NCBI GenBank assembly: GCA_950295325.1
Contig: OX485804.1
Location: forward strand, 12,398,001-12,462,000
DNA length: 64,000 nucleotides
Reading direction: 5' to 3'
Source: Polytrichum commune
Taxonomy: Eukaryota > Streptophyta > Polytrichopsida > Polytrichales > Polytrichaceae
Shown here: positions 46,278 to 58,049 of the stretch, piece by piece
Position numbering within the stretch: the stretch's first letter is position 1
Layout of the letters: the number at the start of each line of letters is the position of its first letter
Notes under the pieces: model-generated
What the model was told of the DNA's origin: nothing
The model's input: the letters and a program-made list of their open reading frames with translations, nothing else
The model's database searches: none
Position numbers and translations under genes: made by a program

Positions 46278-47634
46278 TAGTAGGACAAGCTAGAAAATTG
46301 GTTTTTAGTAACATGACACCTCTCCTTGTGTATAATAATTTAAGCATTAAGGAAACTTGGGTGACTTTGTGTTATTTCTCATATACGCAAGGTTTGGGAC
46401 TAAACCCGTGGTTTCACCTGCTTTACGTTACAAATAACTCTAATGTCCGCAGAACTATTCTAGGGGATTGCAATATTGATTATTACTATGAGCAGTAAAT
46501 ACTTTTGTCAATGGTTTGCGGCAACTTGCTTCAAGCCATGATAATCTCGTGAATAATTCACTTAAGCCCTAATTCCACATGATCGCCACAACATGCACAT
46601 TGAATGGGATTTTTAATTTGGTCAAGTTTCTGACATACTGTGGGTAGTACACCAATGCATCATTACTTTCATGCACTTGTGAGAAAGGAGAAGTTCTTCG
46701 TCACACTGACTGCTTCAGCCACGACTCAATATATAGTGACTAAACAGCAAAGTTTCAGGAATCATCAGCAGCCCATGATGCTTCAAATCTCGGGGGTTCA
46801 TAATTGCTCCAATTCCACTCAAAAGTCTACAAGTGCCATGTTCGTGTTCAGATTGACTTGTATTTTACAAGTAATTAAAAACCTGTTCCCAAAAACAAGC
46901 ATTCACTTCCACATTCTTTCTACAGGTGCGCTTTTATTGCACTCCTTAATGGCAGGTTTGGAGGAATATAATCCAAGTACCACTTTTGCAATGGGTTGGA
47001 AGTGTTGATGAGCTAAGCTTAGTGTAAGTTACGGTGTGCGGCCGGGCGTCCTTATTATGTAGTTGCTCTTCTTAAATTGGAGGGATCTATTTCAGTGGTA
47101 GTTATATATGGCAAGACTTGGAGTAAAAAAAACTGGACACCAAAAACACGTGTTTTATGGTGAGATTGAATGATGCGCTCTAATGTGAACGGGGGTCGGA
47201 TGCTCGTTAGATGGCAGCTCCTAAATGCTAAGAGTTAAAGGATACATGTCATATAAGTATATCACTTATGGGTGTTGTTAAGACCATTTTGACATACACA
47301 ACATAAGATATGATATTTTTATGGTACACATCTTATGATATTGATCATTCAGGAGGTGTATCGTAACTTCCTTGTCCTTGTAATGTGAATATAGACACCA
47401 TTTGAAAGTTAAGAATGAACAGGGTTGAACAAGCCTAAGTTGTCATTTGAAGAGTAAGAAAACATTCATTTAAATATCTCAAACCCAATTCATGTTCAAT
47501 ATTCGCAGTTGCTAATCAGATAAAACCATCCCCAAACTAATCCCAACATTCATAGCTAATCAGAAAGCTGGAAGTTTTTGTACACAAAAAAAACTACAAC
47601 ACCCTCCCCCCCGCACACATACACACTAACACAC
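46278..47634. other. No confident gene
   Basis: A 122-codon frame at 46640-47008 has no recognisable domain or splice partner. Otherwise spacer. Confidence 0.3.
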
Positions 47635-47857
47635 CAATGAACAGGAAGAACCAACCGCTAGTTACCAACTGAACCGGTTGAAGTTCAAGAACTTCAAGAA
47701 AAGTTACCCATCATTTTAGTAGAGGAATCTATGGAGTCTACCCGAATTTCACGAAGGGAATTCAAGCAAACGAAAGATCGATCACAACAAGTTAACCGGT
47801 TGGAATTGTAAACACTTGGAGTTTGACCGGCCGTGGCCAAAAATCCTCCCCAGACAC
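47635..47857 (-). mobile_element. Family A MITE, degraded
   Basis: Starts CAATGAACAGGAAGAACC, continues with GAACCGGTTGAAGTTCAAG and TTAACCGGTTGGAATTGTAA, and ends near AAAATCCTCCCCAGACAC. No target duplication is visible. Confidence 0.7.
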
Positions 47858-47930
47858 ACCTCTGGCATAACTTACTTGCGCTTGTGAACAACTTAGTCTA
47901 CAGACTCCCAAGCGCCCAAGATGTCCCTAA

Positions 47931-48458
47931 TGTCCCCTTCCCACCTGACTGTAGTTAAGAGTAGAAATATTTCCTAAAATCCGGGTAAAGCTCCCTCGGT
48001 TATAGCACATGCATTTGGTTATCCCAATGCACCTACAAGAACTAGCTCCAGAGATTTTTAAGTAGGTTTTACTTAAGTAGCTTTCACACATGTTCATTGT
48101 TTTATCTACCAAGCAATGACATGTTGGGTAGTTTTTGGCTCATCCCCAAATGCCTTGCTACTCACCTGTCTTACTGTCGGTTTTTGTTAATGAAGCTCCT
48201 TGTGCTCTCATAGCTAAGACTAAAAAGCAACCAATCACAAGGACGGGAGGTGACACTTTTAAAGGTCCTACATTCTTGCCTCATGTTTAGGTACCGATGA
48301 GAGGGTTGGTGCTGGAGGCTTCAAACCTCCACTTCTAAACCCATGCCACATCGTTTGCCAACTAGGCTGGACACTAGATAATGTCGATGGTGTGAAGGCC
48401 GGGTTGTTAGAACCAACTTTTAGTCTTAGCTAAAGACAGGTGGGGAGGGGAGGGGGCA
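47931..48458 (-). mobile_element. Family D MITE, inverted copy (528 bp)
   Basis: Starts TGTCCCCTTCCCACCTGACT and ends CAGGTGGGGAGGGGAGGGGG then CA. The flanks TAA and TTG do not match. The interior is the reverse complement of 30522-31043. Confidence 0.78.
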
Positions 48459-48975
48459 TTGGAAGTTAGTTTTCTCATCCTTGAGGAGCCTCCTCTCAGC
48501 AGCAGCAGCAGTGGTGGTGTTGTTGTTGTGGTTCCAAAGGAGGAGGTGGGTGTCAGACGTGAATGCTCTCGGGTGGGTCCACCCACAGATCCAATCTTTG
48601 GCTAAAGCTTCATAATTTTATTTATACCTCCAGTACTTCCAACGAGCCTCTGCCGCTTCCCCATCTTGGCAGTGTGAGAATCCGAGAAAGTCGGCTTGGA
48701 GCAGGCTAGGGTGAGATCTGCAGGGCCTACCCCACCCACAGCCCCACTGTGCGAGAGTCAAAGTGATGGCAGTAATAAGTTAGTCCAAAGGGAGGAAGGA
48801 GCAAAAAAGACTCGCCCCATAACATGCATACACCACCGCACTCAAGCGGCGCATCCGGAGTGAGCATGCAGTTGCTGGGAAACAACGGACTTGTGGTGAG
48901 GAGGAGGAGGAGGGTGGTGGAAAGAGCAAGTGACTTTGTCATTCAACAAATCTCACTCTAATGCCTCTTCGATCC
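48459..48975. other. Spacer with GCA and GAG triplet runs
   Basis: A CAG/GCA run near 48497-48512 and a GAG run near 48898-48913. No gene recognised. Confidence 0.35.
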
Positions 48976-49497
48976 GCACCTGGCTTTAGCTTTAGCCTAA
49001 AAGTTGGTTCTCCAAACATGGCCTTCCCACCATCGACATTGTCTACATTAGTGCCGAGCCTAGTTGGCAAACGATGTCGCATGGTTTAGAAGTGGAGGTT
49101 TGGAGCCTCCAACACCGACCCTTCCTCCCATCGGGACCTAGACACGAGGCAAGAATGTAGGACCTTTGAAAGTGTCGCCTCCCGCCCTTGTGATTGGTAG
49201 CTTTGAGTCTTAGCTATGATCTGCACCTGGCTTTAGCTTTAGCCTAAAAGTTGGTTCTCCAAACACGGCCTTCCCATCATTGACATTGTCTAGTGCCGAG
49301 CCTAGTTGGCAAACGATGTCACATGGTTTAGAAGTGGAGGTTTGGAGCCTCCAACACCAACCCTTCCTCTCATCAGGACCTAGACACGAGGCAAGAATGT
49401 AGGACCTTTGAAAGTGTCGCCTCCCGCCCTTGTGATTGGTAGCTTTGAGTCTTAGCTATGAGGGCACGAGGAGTTTTGTTAACAAAAACCGATGCTA
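48976..49497 (+). repeat. Two tandem partial copies of family D left part
   Basis: Each unit begins CTGCACCTGGCTTTAGC or CACCTGGC and carries GTTCTCCAAACA, GCCGAGCCTAGTTGGCAAAC and GTCGCCTCCCGCCCTTGTG. The period is about 243 bp. They are closer to each other than to the full copies. Confidence 0.78.
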
Positions 49498-49498
49498 A

Positions 49499-50018
49499 TG
49501 CCCCCTCCCCATCTGACTTTAGCTAAGACTAAAAGTTGGTTCTAACAACCTGGCCTTCACACCATCGACAATATCCAGTGCCGAGCCTAGTTGGCAAATG
49601 ATGTGGCATGGTTTAAAAGTGGAGGTTTTAAGCTTCAAGCACTGACCCTCTCATCGGTACCTAGACATGAGGCAAGAATATAGGACCTTTAAAAGTGTCA
49701 CCTTCCACCCTTGTGAGTGGTTGCTTTTTAGTCTTAGCTATGAGGGCATGAGGAGCTGCATTAACAAAAACCGATGGTAAGATAGATGAGTAGTAAGGGA
49801 TTTGGGGACGGGACAAAAAGTTCCCAACATTCATTGCTTGGTAGGTAAAACAATGAACATGTGTGAAAGCTACTCAACTAAAACCTAGTTGAAAATCTCC
49901 GGAGCAAGTTCTTGTAGGTGCAGTGGATAGCCGGATGCCTCTGCTATAACCGAGGGAGCTTTACCCGGGTTTTAGGAAAGACTTTGGTTATGTGGTAAAG
50001 TCGAGTGGGGAGGGGGCA
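49499..50018 (+). mobile_element. Family D MITE, intact (520 bp)
   Basis: Ends TGCCCCCTCCCCATCTGACT and, in complement, TGCCCCCTCCCCACTCGACT. TAA at 49496-49498 and 50019-50021. Confidence 0.82.
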
Positions 50019-50610
50019 TAACATAGATGGGTCTCATAGCATTATTCAGTTGCTATCCGCTGTTCCATTCTATTAATTTTTGTGGGCAATGCCTCACCCA
50101 TATCTCACTCGTTTTTCATGCTAAATCAACTTATTATTAAGAATCTGTAAGGTATATTTCTAGCACCTTACATGGCATATACCTGGTTCCACCCAACTTG
50201 GTCACTCAGTTGAATAATGTGTTATGTTTTAGTGGTTACTTTTCTTAATTAGACCCCTAGATTTGATTAGTACGTAGTTCAGTGAGGATCAAGGAATAAC
50301 ATCGTAAATGCACATGTTGTTAAGAGATTGGACTACATCTTCAAATACTCGACACTTAATAATGAACACAATTGGGAGGGTTTACGTATATGGTTAACAA
50401 AGCAAAAAACATGCACTTCTGGTAACCATAACTAAATCAGAGGAGGTACGATTTTCAATCCAATTTTTTTAGATGTTTCATTGTAGATTTGCTAATGCAA
50501 CAAAAGGCTTGTTGTGTACATCTAATCGGTAGAAGTTGGAGAACTTAAAAAATGATCCAAATAATACCCACAAACCTCGAGCTTAATGGTGAGATAAGAT
50601 GTTGTTTGTT

Positions 50611-50857
50611 GGAGACTCAAGGGAATAATTATCACACACGAGCGTACTTTTCATTCATTTCCAACATAAAAGTCCTAAAATAGTGTGTAGTCTGGAGGTT
50701 ACTTCTTTAAGTTGATTTGACAAGGGAGTTACTTTAGAAGGCATGATTTTATCTAGTTCAAGTCGTTTGAGATGAATTGACCACAAACATATAAAGGGTC
50801 AAGTTTTTATGTCGGATGGATGAGAGGTATGCTCGTGTGCAGTAATTCCATGTCTCC
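50611..50857. repeat. ~245-bp inverted repeat
   Basis: GGAGACTCAAGGGAATAATT and CACACGAGCGTAC on the left pair with GTATGCTCGTGTGCAGTAAT and CATGTCTCC on the right. Same family as 39224-39425. Confidence 0.65.
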
Positions 50858-50869
50858 TTGTTTAGTGTA

Positions 50870-51210
50870 GTACAACACACTAGACATGCAATCTAATGTA
50901 ACACTCACCAAAATAAGATACCCAAAACCCACACTGAACATGAAACCAACACTATATACCCAATTCATACACTTGAAGCCCCTAAAGTGTATGATGGCGG
51001 CAATTAGACATAACTTTGTCACACAACAAATCTCCGCTCTTGTGTTACTAACAGCATTATAAGTTGTTTTTAGCATAGTACACTAGACTGTATGTCCAAT
51101 TTTGTGTCATCCACACTAAGGTAAAGAGATCCAATACCAACAATGAACATGAAACTAACACTATCTACAACAAGCATACATTTGCAGGCCCTAAATGTGT
51201 GATGGTGGTC
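50870..51210 (+). repeat. Direct repeat, ~200-bp spacing
   Basis: AACATGAAACCAACACTAT (about 50937) recurs as AACATGAAACTAACACTAT (about 51143), each followed by GGCCCTAAA-like and GTGTGATGG-like sequence. Confidence 0.6.
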
Positions 51211-51269
51211 CATGGTATTGGATTTAGGGTAAACTTGGATTTGGGTGTACAGACCTCATTCATTAACAA

Positions 51270-51640
51270 CCCACGTAACTAATTTTGCAATCACTGGGTG
51301 CTAATCAATGAAGGCAACATGGGATACTTGCTGCTACGTTTGACAAGTTATGAAGGTCATTCTAATTAACATATCATATCAAATTCATGCCACTCCAAAT
51401 CACATAGATAATATACCAACGTACAAGTCCCATAGTTCATAACATGTGTAAAAAAAAAAACCTTGCAAATGCTTGCAAATTTACTACCGAGAGAAATGTA
51501 AATATTGTGGTGAATGAGTTTATCATCATCAACTAACGTGATTCAACGTAGGTGGCAAGGGACACTTGTTACGACATGTGACAAGTCACGAAGGTCACCC
51601 TAACTGACATAACACATAAAATGCCATGCCACATTTGAAT
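51270..51640 (+). repeat. Diverged direct repeat
   Basis: TGACAAGTTATGAAGGTCAT (about 51341) and TGACAAGTCACGAAGGTCAC (about 51579), with a third relative at about 7998-8020 inside oxidoreductase intron 2. Confidence 0.45.
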
Positions 51641-52142
51641 AAGATAGGGACTATGTACCAAAACATGATGTACGCCTTTTCAATTTTCTTTAGAATTTTG
51701 TCATGCGCAATTCGGGCATAGTCAAGGAGACTTGCCAAATGAACTACTTCAACTTGATATGGTAGGGAGAAGGGGGAGGTAAAACAAATTCTATACCACA
51801 AGTCAAAAACTAGGAAAACAACTTGAAATAACATGACGCCTAATCTAGGACTTGGTTGATCATGCTCAGGATTTATGTGATTCTACCAAGTGCACCCAAG
51901 AGAGTTTCCCTTACTCTCTCTCTCTTTTTAGGTCTTAGTGACCTTGTATATTTTTGTGCGATGAAATAAACTTGTTTCATGTATCTCCACCAAAACCAAC
52001 CCAACAACAACCAAAAAAAAGTGATCACTTGCCAACATATGAGTCCCAAACCACACATTATGCACAAAACAAACAAGAAAATATTTGCAAATCCACCACA
52101 ACGATAGATGCACACATCACATCATGGCATTTCATCACATCA

Positions 52143-52365
52143 CAATTATGTCCCAGGAGGATTTTGGACATAATTGATTGAAATCTTAGTGTTTCCAAGT
52201 CCAACATGTTGTGAGCTTTTGGATTTTCTTTATTGATTTGAGGTAGATTCCCTGGATTGCTCAAATATGATCGGTAACTTTTCTGAAGACTTTAAGTTGG
52301 ACCGATTATTTCTCAAACTCAACCAGTTCATCTGTAACTAGCAGTCAGATCTCCCAGTTCATTTG
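52143..52365 (+). mobile_element. Family A MITE (223 bp)
   Basis: GGAGGATTTTGGACATAATT, GTGTTTCCAAGTCCAAC, TTATTTCTCAAACTCAACCA and TCATCTGTAACTAGCAG are in order. The ends are diverged (CAATTATGTCCCAGGAG and CTCCCAGTTCATTTG) and no target duplication is left. Confidence 0.7.
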
Positions 52366-52980
52366 TTGAGATTCAAAGGAGAGACAAGATCCGCAGGGGC
52401 TCAGAGGCACACCTGGGTTGATGTTGGCTTGAGTACGAATTTGATGGTGAGTGGGATGTAAGGTAGTACAGCACAAGTTCCTTTCTCCTTCAATTCTTCC
52501 TGGCAAGAGGAGTAATTTGGAGCGACAGGGACCTCCAATAAACAGTCATGTGTACATTCTACAAAGTTGAAGTAGAAAAGCTAACTTACAAAAGGTTGAT
52601 GTGTATTCAATGCTCCCACCCAGGAGCCGGTCCGTGTGGTCCATCAAACATCAAACATCAACTTTGGAGAGGTAAGGAACTTAAATCTGAGGTGAAGTTT
52701 TCTGCCATCACTCATCACTGCATCTAACAAAAATCTCTGGATGGAGAGGCGGTTTTCCTTGAGTGATTCAAGATGATGACGGGTAAGTAGAAGCTGAAAC
52801 CAAGAAACCAAAAGACGAACCACCAGCACAACAATTTGAGCAGGAAGAGTTTCGAATACGATCTGGAATGCCATGTCCCATGTTATGAAGTTTTTGGGAG
52901 GTCAGTATCAAGAATCAAAGCGAGAAGTAATTGAGTCCTGAATCCTTCTTGTCCCAGTGCCGACCTATGTTGCTCCACTA

Positions 52981-53345
52981 CTAGCACCCGAGTCCCATAG
53001 CACACATCATGTGCAACTGACAAATTTGCAAATTTACCCATTGCGAGGAAAAAGTGTTGTACATACTTGAACATTAAATTGTGAACTCTGTGTTGTTCAA
53101 GCTCAGGAAGTACTACTACCATACAAGTCCCAAAGCACATCATGTGCACTGAAAATTTGCAACTCTACCATTGCGAGGAAAAAGAGTTGCTCATAGTTGA
53201 CCATGAAGTTGTGAACTCTGCTGCTCAAGCTCAGGAAACACTACTACCATATGAGTTCCAGAGCACACAACCTGTGCAGCTGTAAAATTTACAAATCTCC
53301 TATTGTGGGGACATAGAGTTGCACATACTTGAACATGAAACACCA
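52981..53345. repeat. Three tandem units of ~131 bp
   Basis: The anchor GCACA(C/T)CA...TGTGCA is at about 52998, 53131 and 53261; each unit includes TTGCGAGGAAAAAG (degenerate in the third), GTGAACTCTG and GCTCAGGAA. Minus-strand frames across it repeat CFGT/CSGT...VVVLPELEQ as a consequence. Confidence 0.78.
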
Positions 53346-54289
53346 TAATATAAATAAAGCAGGAAAGCTTCACAGTAGATTCAGTGAGAGATTCTAATCA
53401 ATCTCTCAGCAAATGGCCACGTCGGCAACTGTAGGCATCACAAGTACAGACGAACATTATGTGTTACAAGGAACTACTAACAGGGAACAATGCGTTCGAT
53501 TGAAAATCACCAAAGGTCATGCACGGCAAAATCGTTAAAGATAGTTGCAGATCAGTGCCAAATTAGATGAGTCCAGTACTTGGAAAACAACGTTTTTTCA
53601 TAGTCTGCGGGGAAAAAAGTTTGCAGGTTACCACTACATTACAGTTTGATTTGTGAGTTTGATTTGGGACTGATGCCGCAGCTATGTACATTGCAACATC
53701 ACATCCGAGTCTCTTCTAAGCAGGAGTTTGAGGCTCCGGCAAGAGGACTCCCTGTGGGTTAAGGTAAATCCATCGACCTAAGTTGGAGTCCAGGTAGGTA
53801 ACCCACAAACATCATATGTTTCTAATGTTTCAACCTCGCAAGTAGGGAGTTTAGAAAGCTCTCTCTCTATCTCTCCAACTCTCTACTCAGGGTTTGAGGG
53901 CTCTAACTTACATCTCCTTGGAGTGGAGGTTGAAACTCGACTAAGTATCACTTCTCACACTGCTACCGGGGAGATCAGTTTCTGCTGCTGTTGCTACTAC
54001 AAAACCTGTTAAAACTACACCAAGCGCTCATCAAAACTGGCGAATGCCAAAATTCATCATCATGTGAACCCATTCCAAAAAGCACGTTTTGCATGGAGGA
54101 TCGACCGAGGACTCCAGTCGCCCTGCGTCTGCGCCATTCCTCTCCAGCTCAATCGTGCCATCTCATTCACAGCAAACTGCTGCGACCTGCAAAAAAGAAA
54201 ATTTGAGAGAGAAAGTTGGTTAGTTTTTCCATTACTGAGCAGGGGAAATGTCCACATTGTGCATCCAAGTGCAACTGCGGTATGAATAG
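53346..54289. other. No gene recognised
   Basis: Spacer leading into the tandem repeat at 54290; contains a CTCTCTCTATCTCTC-type run near 53860-53875. Confidence 0.3.
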
Positions 54290-55110
54290 TCTCGCAAGTC
54301 TTGGGTTGACAACAGTCGCAAAACTGTCTTCAGAGGTTGTTACAGGTTTCTATAGACACGGTTTGTACTTTGCAAGGTATTTCTACTAGGAAATGTGCAT
54401 ATTCTGCTTTCAAAATTGTTGCATGTGGATTTTCTGGCAGTGCAGTGTGCAGCTTGCAATGTGCGTTTCAACAATCTGCCAAGCCAGAAATTGGGTCAAC
54501 TCTCGCAAAAATTTCTTCAGAGGTTGTCAGCCTGGTCATTGAGATTTCTTTAGACAAAGTTGTGGCGACGCCCTTCGCAAGTGATTTTCCTACCGGAACC
54601 AATGTCCACATTGTGCTTCCGATTAGATGCACTCGGTGTGCTCAGACATCCAAGTGCGTCCTCGGTATGCAACTTGCAATCTGACTTTCAACAATCTGGA
54701 AAGACAAATATTCGGCCTAATTCTCGCAAAAGTTTCTTCAGGGGATGTCCTGAGGATGATAAGAGGTTTCTCTACACAAGGTTTGTCAGGTGTAGTACCC
54801 TTCTCATTGTTCTTCAGATTAGTTGCTATCGGGGTGCTCAGACTAAAAGAGGACATCGAAGTGCATCCTCGATATGCAACTTGCAATCTGAGTTTCAACA
54901 ATCGGCAAGACAAAAAAAATTGGATGTTTCTTCAGGGGAGGCCCAGAGGATGTTAGAGGTTTCTTCAGACAAAGGTTTGTCACCGGTGGTGCCCTTCGCA
55001 GTCATTTTCTGCTCGAACGAATATTCACATTGTACTTGACATTGTTCTGCAGCTCCGGTCTGAGTCTCAATAACAATCTACCCAGACACAGAAGTGGGGT
55101 TAAGTCTTCG
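54290..55110. repeat. Decayed ~210-bp tandem array just beyond the SHINE-type gene
   Basis: ACAATC(T/G)G(C/G) anchors lie at 54471, 54691 and 54898. CTTCAGAGG or CTTCAGGGG precedes TTTCT...ACA...GTTTGT blocks, with a partial first unit at about 54320. Open frames on both strands (for example 54560-55039) follow the array and are not genes. It lies 3' of the neighbouring gene on the minus strand and might be part of its transcript. Confidence 0.75.
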
Positions 55111-55131
55111 GTGCAAAAGTTGTTACCTTAT

Positions 55132-55965
55132 TCAGTCGGAGGCTGCGGTGACACCGGAACAGGGGCTGCTGCAGCCCGAATCAGACAAAGACGGAGAGCC
55201 GAAATCGAAGAATTGGCCCGGATTGTGGCCCAGAAGCTCCTCGATCATCTCCGCTGCGAACTTATAATCCTCCTCCGACATGCAACTCTCGCTGGAATTC
55301 TCCGGCTGGTCCGAGTCCAGTTGGAGAGAAGCGTTAAGACTCCCAAACTGGACTTTCCGCACCCAGTTGGCCTCCGCCTGCCGCTGCCCCGTCTTCTTCT
55401 GGAAGATCCCCAGATTAGATTGCTCCGCGTCCAAGCACAAACATGTCAAGGACGTCGCAGACGCCGAGTCCCCCGCCTTAATCTTCCCCCCTTGCTGCTG
55501 CCCCTGCCCCCCTCCACCTCCTCCTTGTCCTTGTCCTTGTTGTTGCTGTTGCGATTGCAGATACCATCGGTGAAGCTTGGCACTTAGAGTCGCAGACAAC
55601 ATCTGGGAGTTGGGACCCTTGGGAGCGTTGGGATCGTATGGGAAATTGGTGCGAGCTCGCACCCCGCACATCAAACGAGCTGCTTCGTCGTAAGCATGGG
55701 CTGCGTCCTCAGCTGTCTCGAATGTCCCTAACCATACTCTTGTCTTCCTGCAAATGGGTTGAAAGGTGGGGAGCTCGATCAGAACCAGGCAAACAAACCT
55801 CTTGGGCGTTTTGAGAAAAATCCAAACAAAGAGCACGGAATTCTGGTAAAAATATTCTCAAGACCAATTTCTCGAAACTGGGACAGTAATGGTCTCCGGT
55901 GTTGGTTTGAGGACAATGTAGGTTGCGAAAAGCCGTCATGGCTACTTAGCTGTTACTTACAAGAT

Positions 55966-55996
<31 letters not shown>

Positions 55997-56807
55997 GACT
56001 ACATCTTCTTGATGTGTGAGGGGTACATTTTCTTTGTGACATTTTCTTGTTTCTTCCCTTGAGGAGAAGCTGAGAGCACTGCAACAAGGTTTGTTTATTC
56101 ACTGGGAAAGGGGAGGACTGGTCTCCGCGACAGAGCATTTACCCTCTTACTTGGACTCCGACCAAACCCGGAAGAAATGGAAACTCACATTTGCTGCAAA
56201 GAAATCTACAGAAAAATTTACAGCTTCACCAGCATTGCTACTGCAACTGTTTCACATTTCAACCACAAAGTTACACTCTCACTTCCTCCGATCCACCACG
56301 TCCAGGAGACCTTAAAAATGTGAGCATTAGGGAGGTACAAATAGGAGGAGGATATACATGTTCAATCCTTACACATGGACTCCTCAGATTACCAAACCCA
56401 AAAGAAATGAAACCACCGTATCCTGCACCCAAACTTACGAAACCTCCACTAGCATTGCTATTCCAACTTCCTCACATCTCACACAAAAACTAAAATCTCT
56501 CTTTACAGCTTCTCCTTCTTCCGATCCTCACCGCTCCTTGCACTGAAACTCTCACTTCGACCAACCAAACCCAAAACAAATCACTCAACCTCCATAATTA
56601 CTACAAAACGTCCACCAGCATGAATATGGCTGGCTACTGCAACTTCCTCACCAACTTCTCAGACAACTCTCACATCTTTCTCTGCCGATCCTGCACATAG
56701 AAAAGTATGTGATCAGCAGGCACATACAGTAGAGGATGTCGAATCTCAGAAACCCACGATCCCCAGTGCCTTTGCCGCACTCCCCTGTACCGCTGTGGCC
56801 GGCCCAT
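55132..56807 (-). CDS. SHN: AP2/ERF transcription factor, SHINE/WIN1 clade (ERF group V-like), two exons
   Basis: Nuclear DNA-binding regulator; SHINE/WIN1 proteins activate cutin and wax genes. Exon 1 is 56807-56728 and exon 2 is 55747-55132, with a 979-bp intron (donor CT|GTATGT, acceptor TTTGCAG|G). The phase-2 junction rebuilds CTG and joins [13 protein letters not shown]. The product is 231 residues against about 190-200 in Arabidopsis. The AP2 domain is complete at 7-64: [31 protein letters not shown], then HAYD where RAYD is usual. A Q/G-rich linker at 93-114 may explain the extra length. The middle motif [20 protein letters not shown] (126-145) with NWVRKVQFG (154-162), and the C-terminal [17 protein letters not shown], are clade hallmarks. 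An in-frame TAG lies 42 nt upstream of the ATG. Clade membership is firm; one-to-one orthology is not shown. Confidence 0.93.
55966..55997. repeat. CAA trinucleotide run in the SHINE-type intron
   Basis: About ten CAA units near 55967-55996, within the intron (55748-56727). Confidence 0.85.
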
Positions 56808-58049
56808 TGCTTGCTCGCTTGCTGGCTGGCTGGCGAGTTCTAAGTTCTAGGCTTGGCCTTGGAGTTCCCTTCCCAACTATCTAAATGCGCCAACTTACTA
56901 AAAGCTGCCAGACTACTCCTAACTTAGCCTTCAAGATCCTTGAAAGCCTTGGCCTTGCTTTGCCAGGAAGAGCTGCAAGTGCAAAGAGTTGCGCAGTGTC
57001 CCAGCTTGACGATGTAAATCTATTTGTATTCCATCTACAGGCGCCGCCACCCAAGTTTGGCTGGGTCGACCCCACCGCACAATTTGGGAGCTAAGCTGAT
57101 CAGCCTTCCACAGGAATTTTGGTTGGCCTTCTTAATGGCTGGCTGGCTGACTGCTTGTGAGGATCAGTGGGAGTGATCCAAAGTTTACTGTAAGCCAGCC
57201 TCCTCCGGAGGCCTGAGGGATGAGTGATGAGTCAGGCTTGTTCATGAGGGAGGTTATTTACATCTACTTAACTTACCTTAACTCACATACTTACTTACAA
57301 TGATCTCGCTGAGCAGGAGGAGGAGATGATGATGAGATCATGATCAGTGCAGATGCGATTGTGGTGTAGCTAGCTGCCTGTCTGCCTGCTGCCTGCAGTG
57401 CGGTGAGGTGAGCGAGGGGGGGTGGGGGCTTGCCAGTTGATGAATTTGGAGATATTTGTTTCACCACTGTCGAAACTTGATTAAGTATGTAAGAAAATGT
57501 AGCCTCCAAGTTCCAAATTTGTGAGTCACTGCGCTCCAGGAAAGGAACAATCAACTTGATCTCTGAATGGAAACTGTTGATGCAGGAGTCTTACTGTTTA
57601 CTGGCATGGTCGTCAAGTGGATAACTGAACTGGCCCCAGTGTGTACTTTTGACAAAGAATTTGTAAGTTTTTGACATTTGACATGCAGAAACTTGCACAC
57701 ACACACAAACAAAAACAAACAAAAGCACGTCCATTGACATGCACAATTTAGAATTTGGCATGTAGTGTGACATGTGAAGAAGTAAACCACACGTCAATTG
57801 ACACATTAGAAATTGTGACACGTACTACTAAAGATGTGACATTGAGGTGACATTTTAGAAGGAAATGTAGATGTCAATTGAAAATTCATTTTTGTTTTTG
57901 AAAACATCACGTGACACTTTGGATTTGAAGTTGAACGTCAAATGAAACTTGTCAAACATACACACTGACTGGCCCTATAGAAGTTTGTTGAAGTGAATAA
58001 TTTATTTTACAGTTTCCCCTTTCAGCAAAACTTGGTGGTGGTAGTGTGT
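56808..58049 (-). promoter_or_regulatory. Presumed 5' UTR and promoter of the SHINE-type gene
   Basis: This is the upstream side of the minus-strand gene. 56810-57450 is visibly richer in G and C than the surrounding intergenic DNA and contains GGCTGGCT and CTGCCTG short repeats. I cannot identify a convincing TATA box or transcription start. No other gene was recognised. Confidence 0.35.

Noticed and set aside
52883-53373. Two minus frames with repeated VVVLPELEQ-like segments
   Set aside because: A by-product of the 131-bp tandem repeat.
54560-55039. 159-codon plus-strand frame and overlapping frames near the SHINE-type gene
   Set aside because: They follow the units of the tandem array and change frame between units, with no domain.
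55030-55587. 185-codon plus-strand leucine/proline-rich frame
   Set aside because: Antisense shadow of the SHINE-type exon 2, whose identity is certain.
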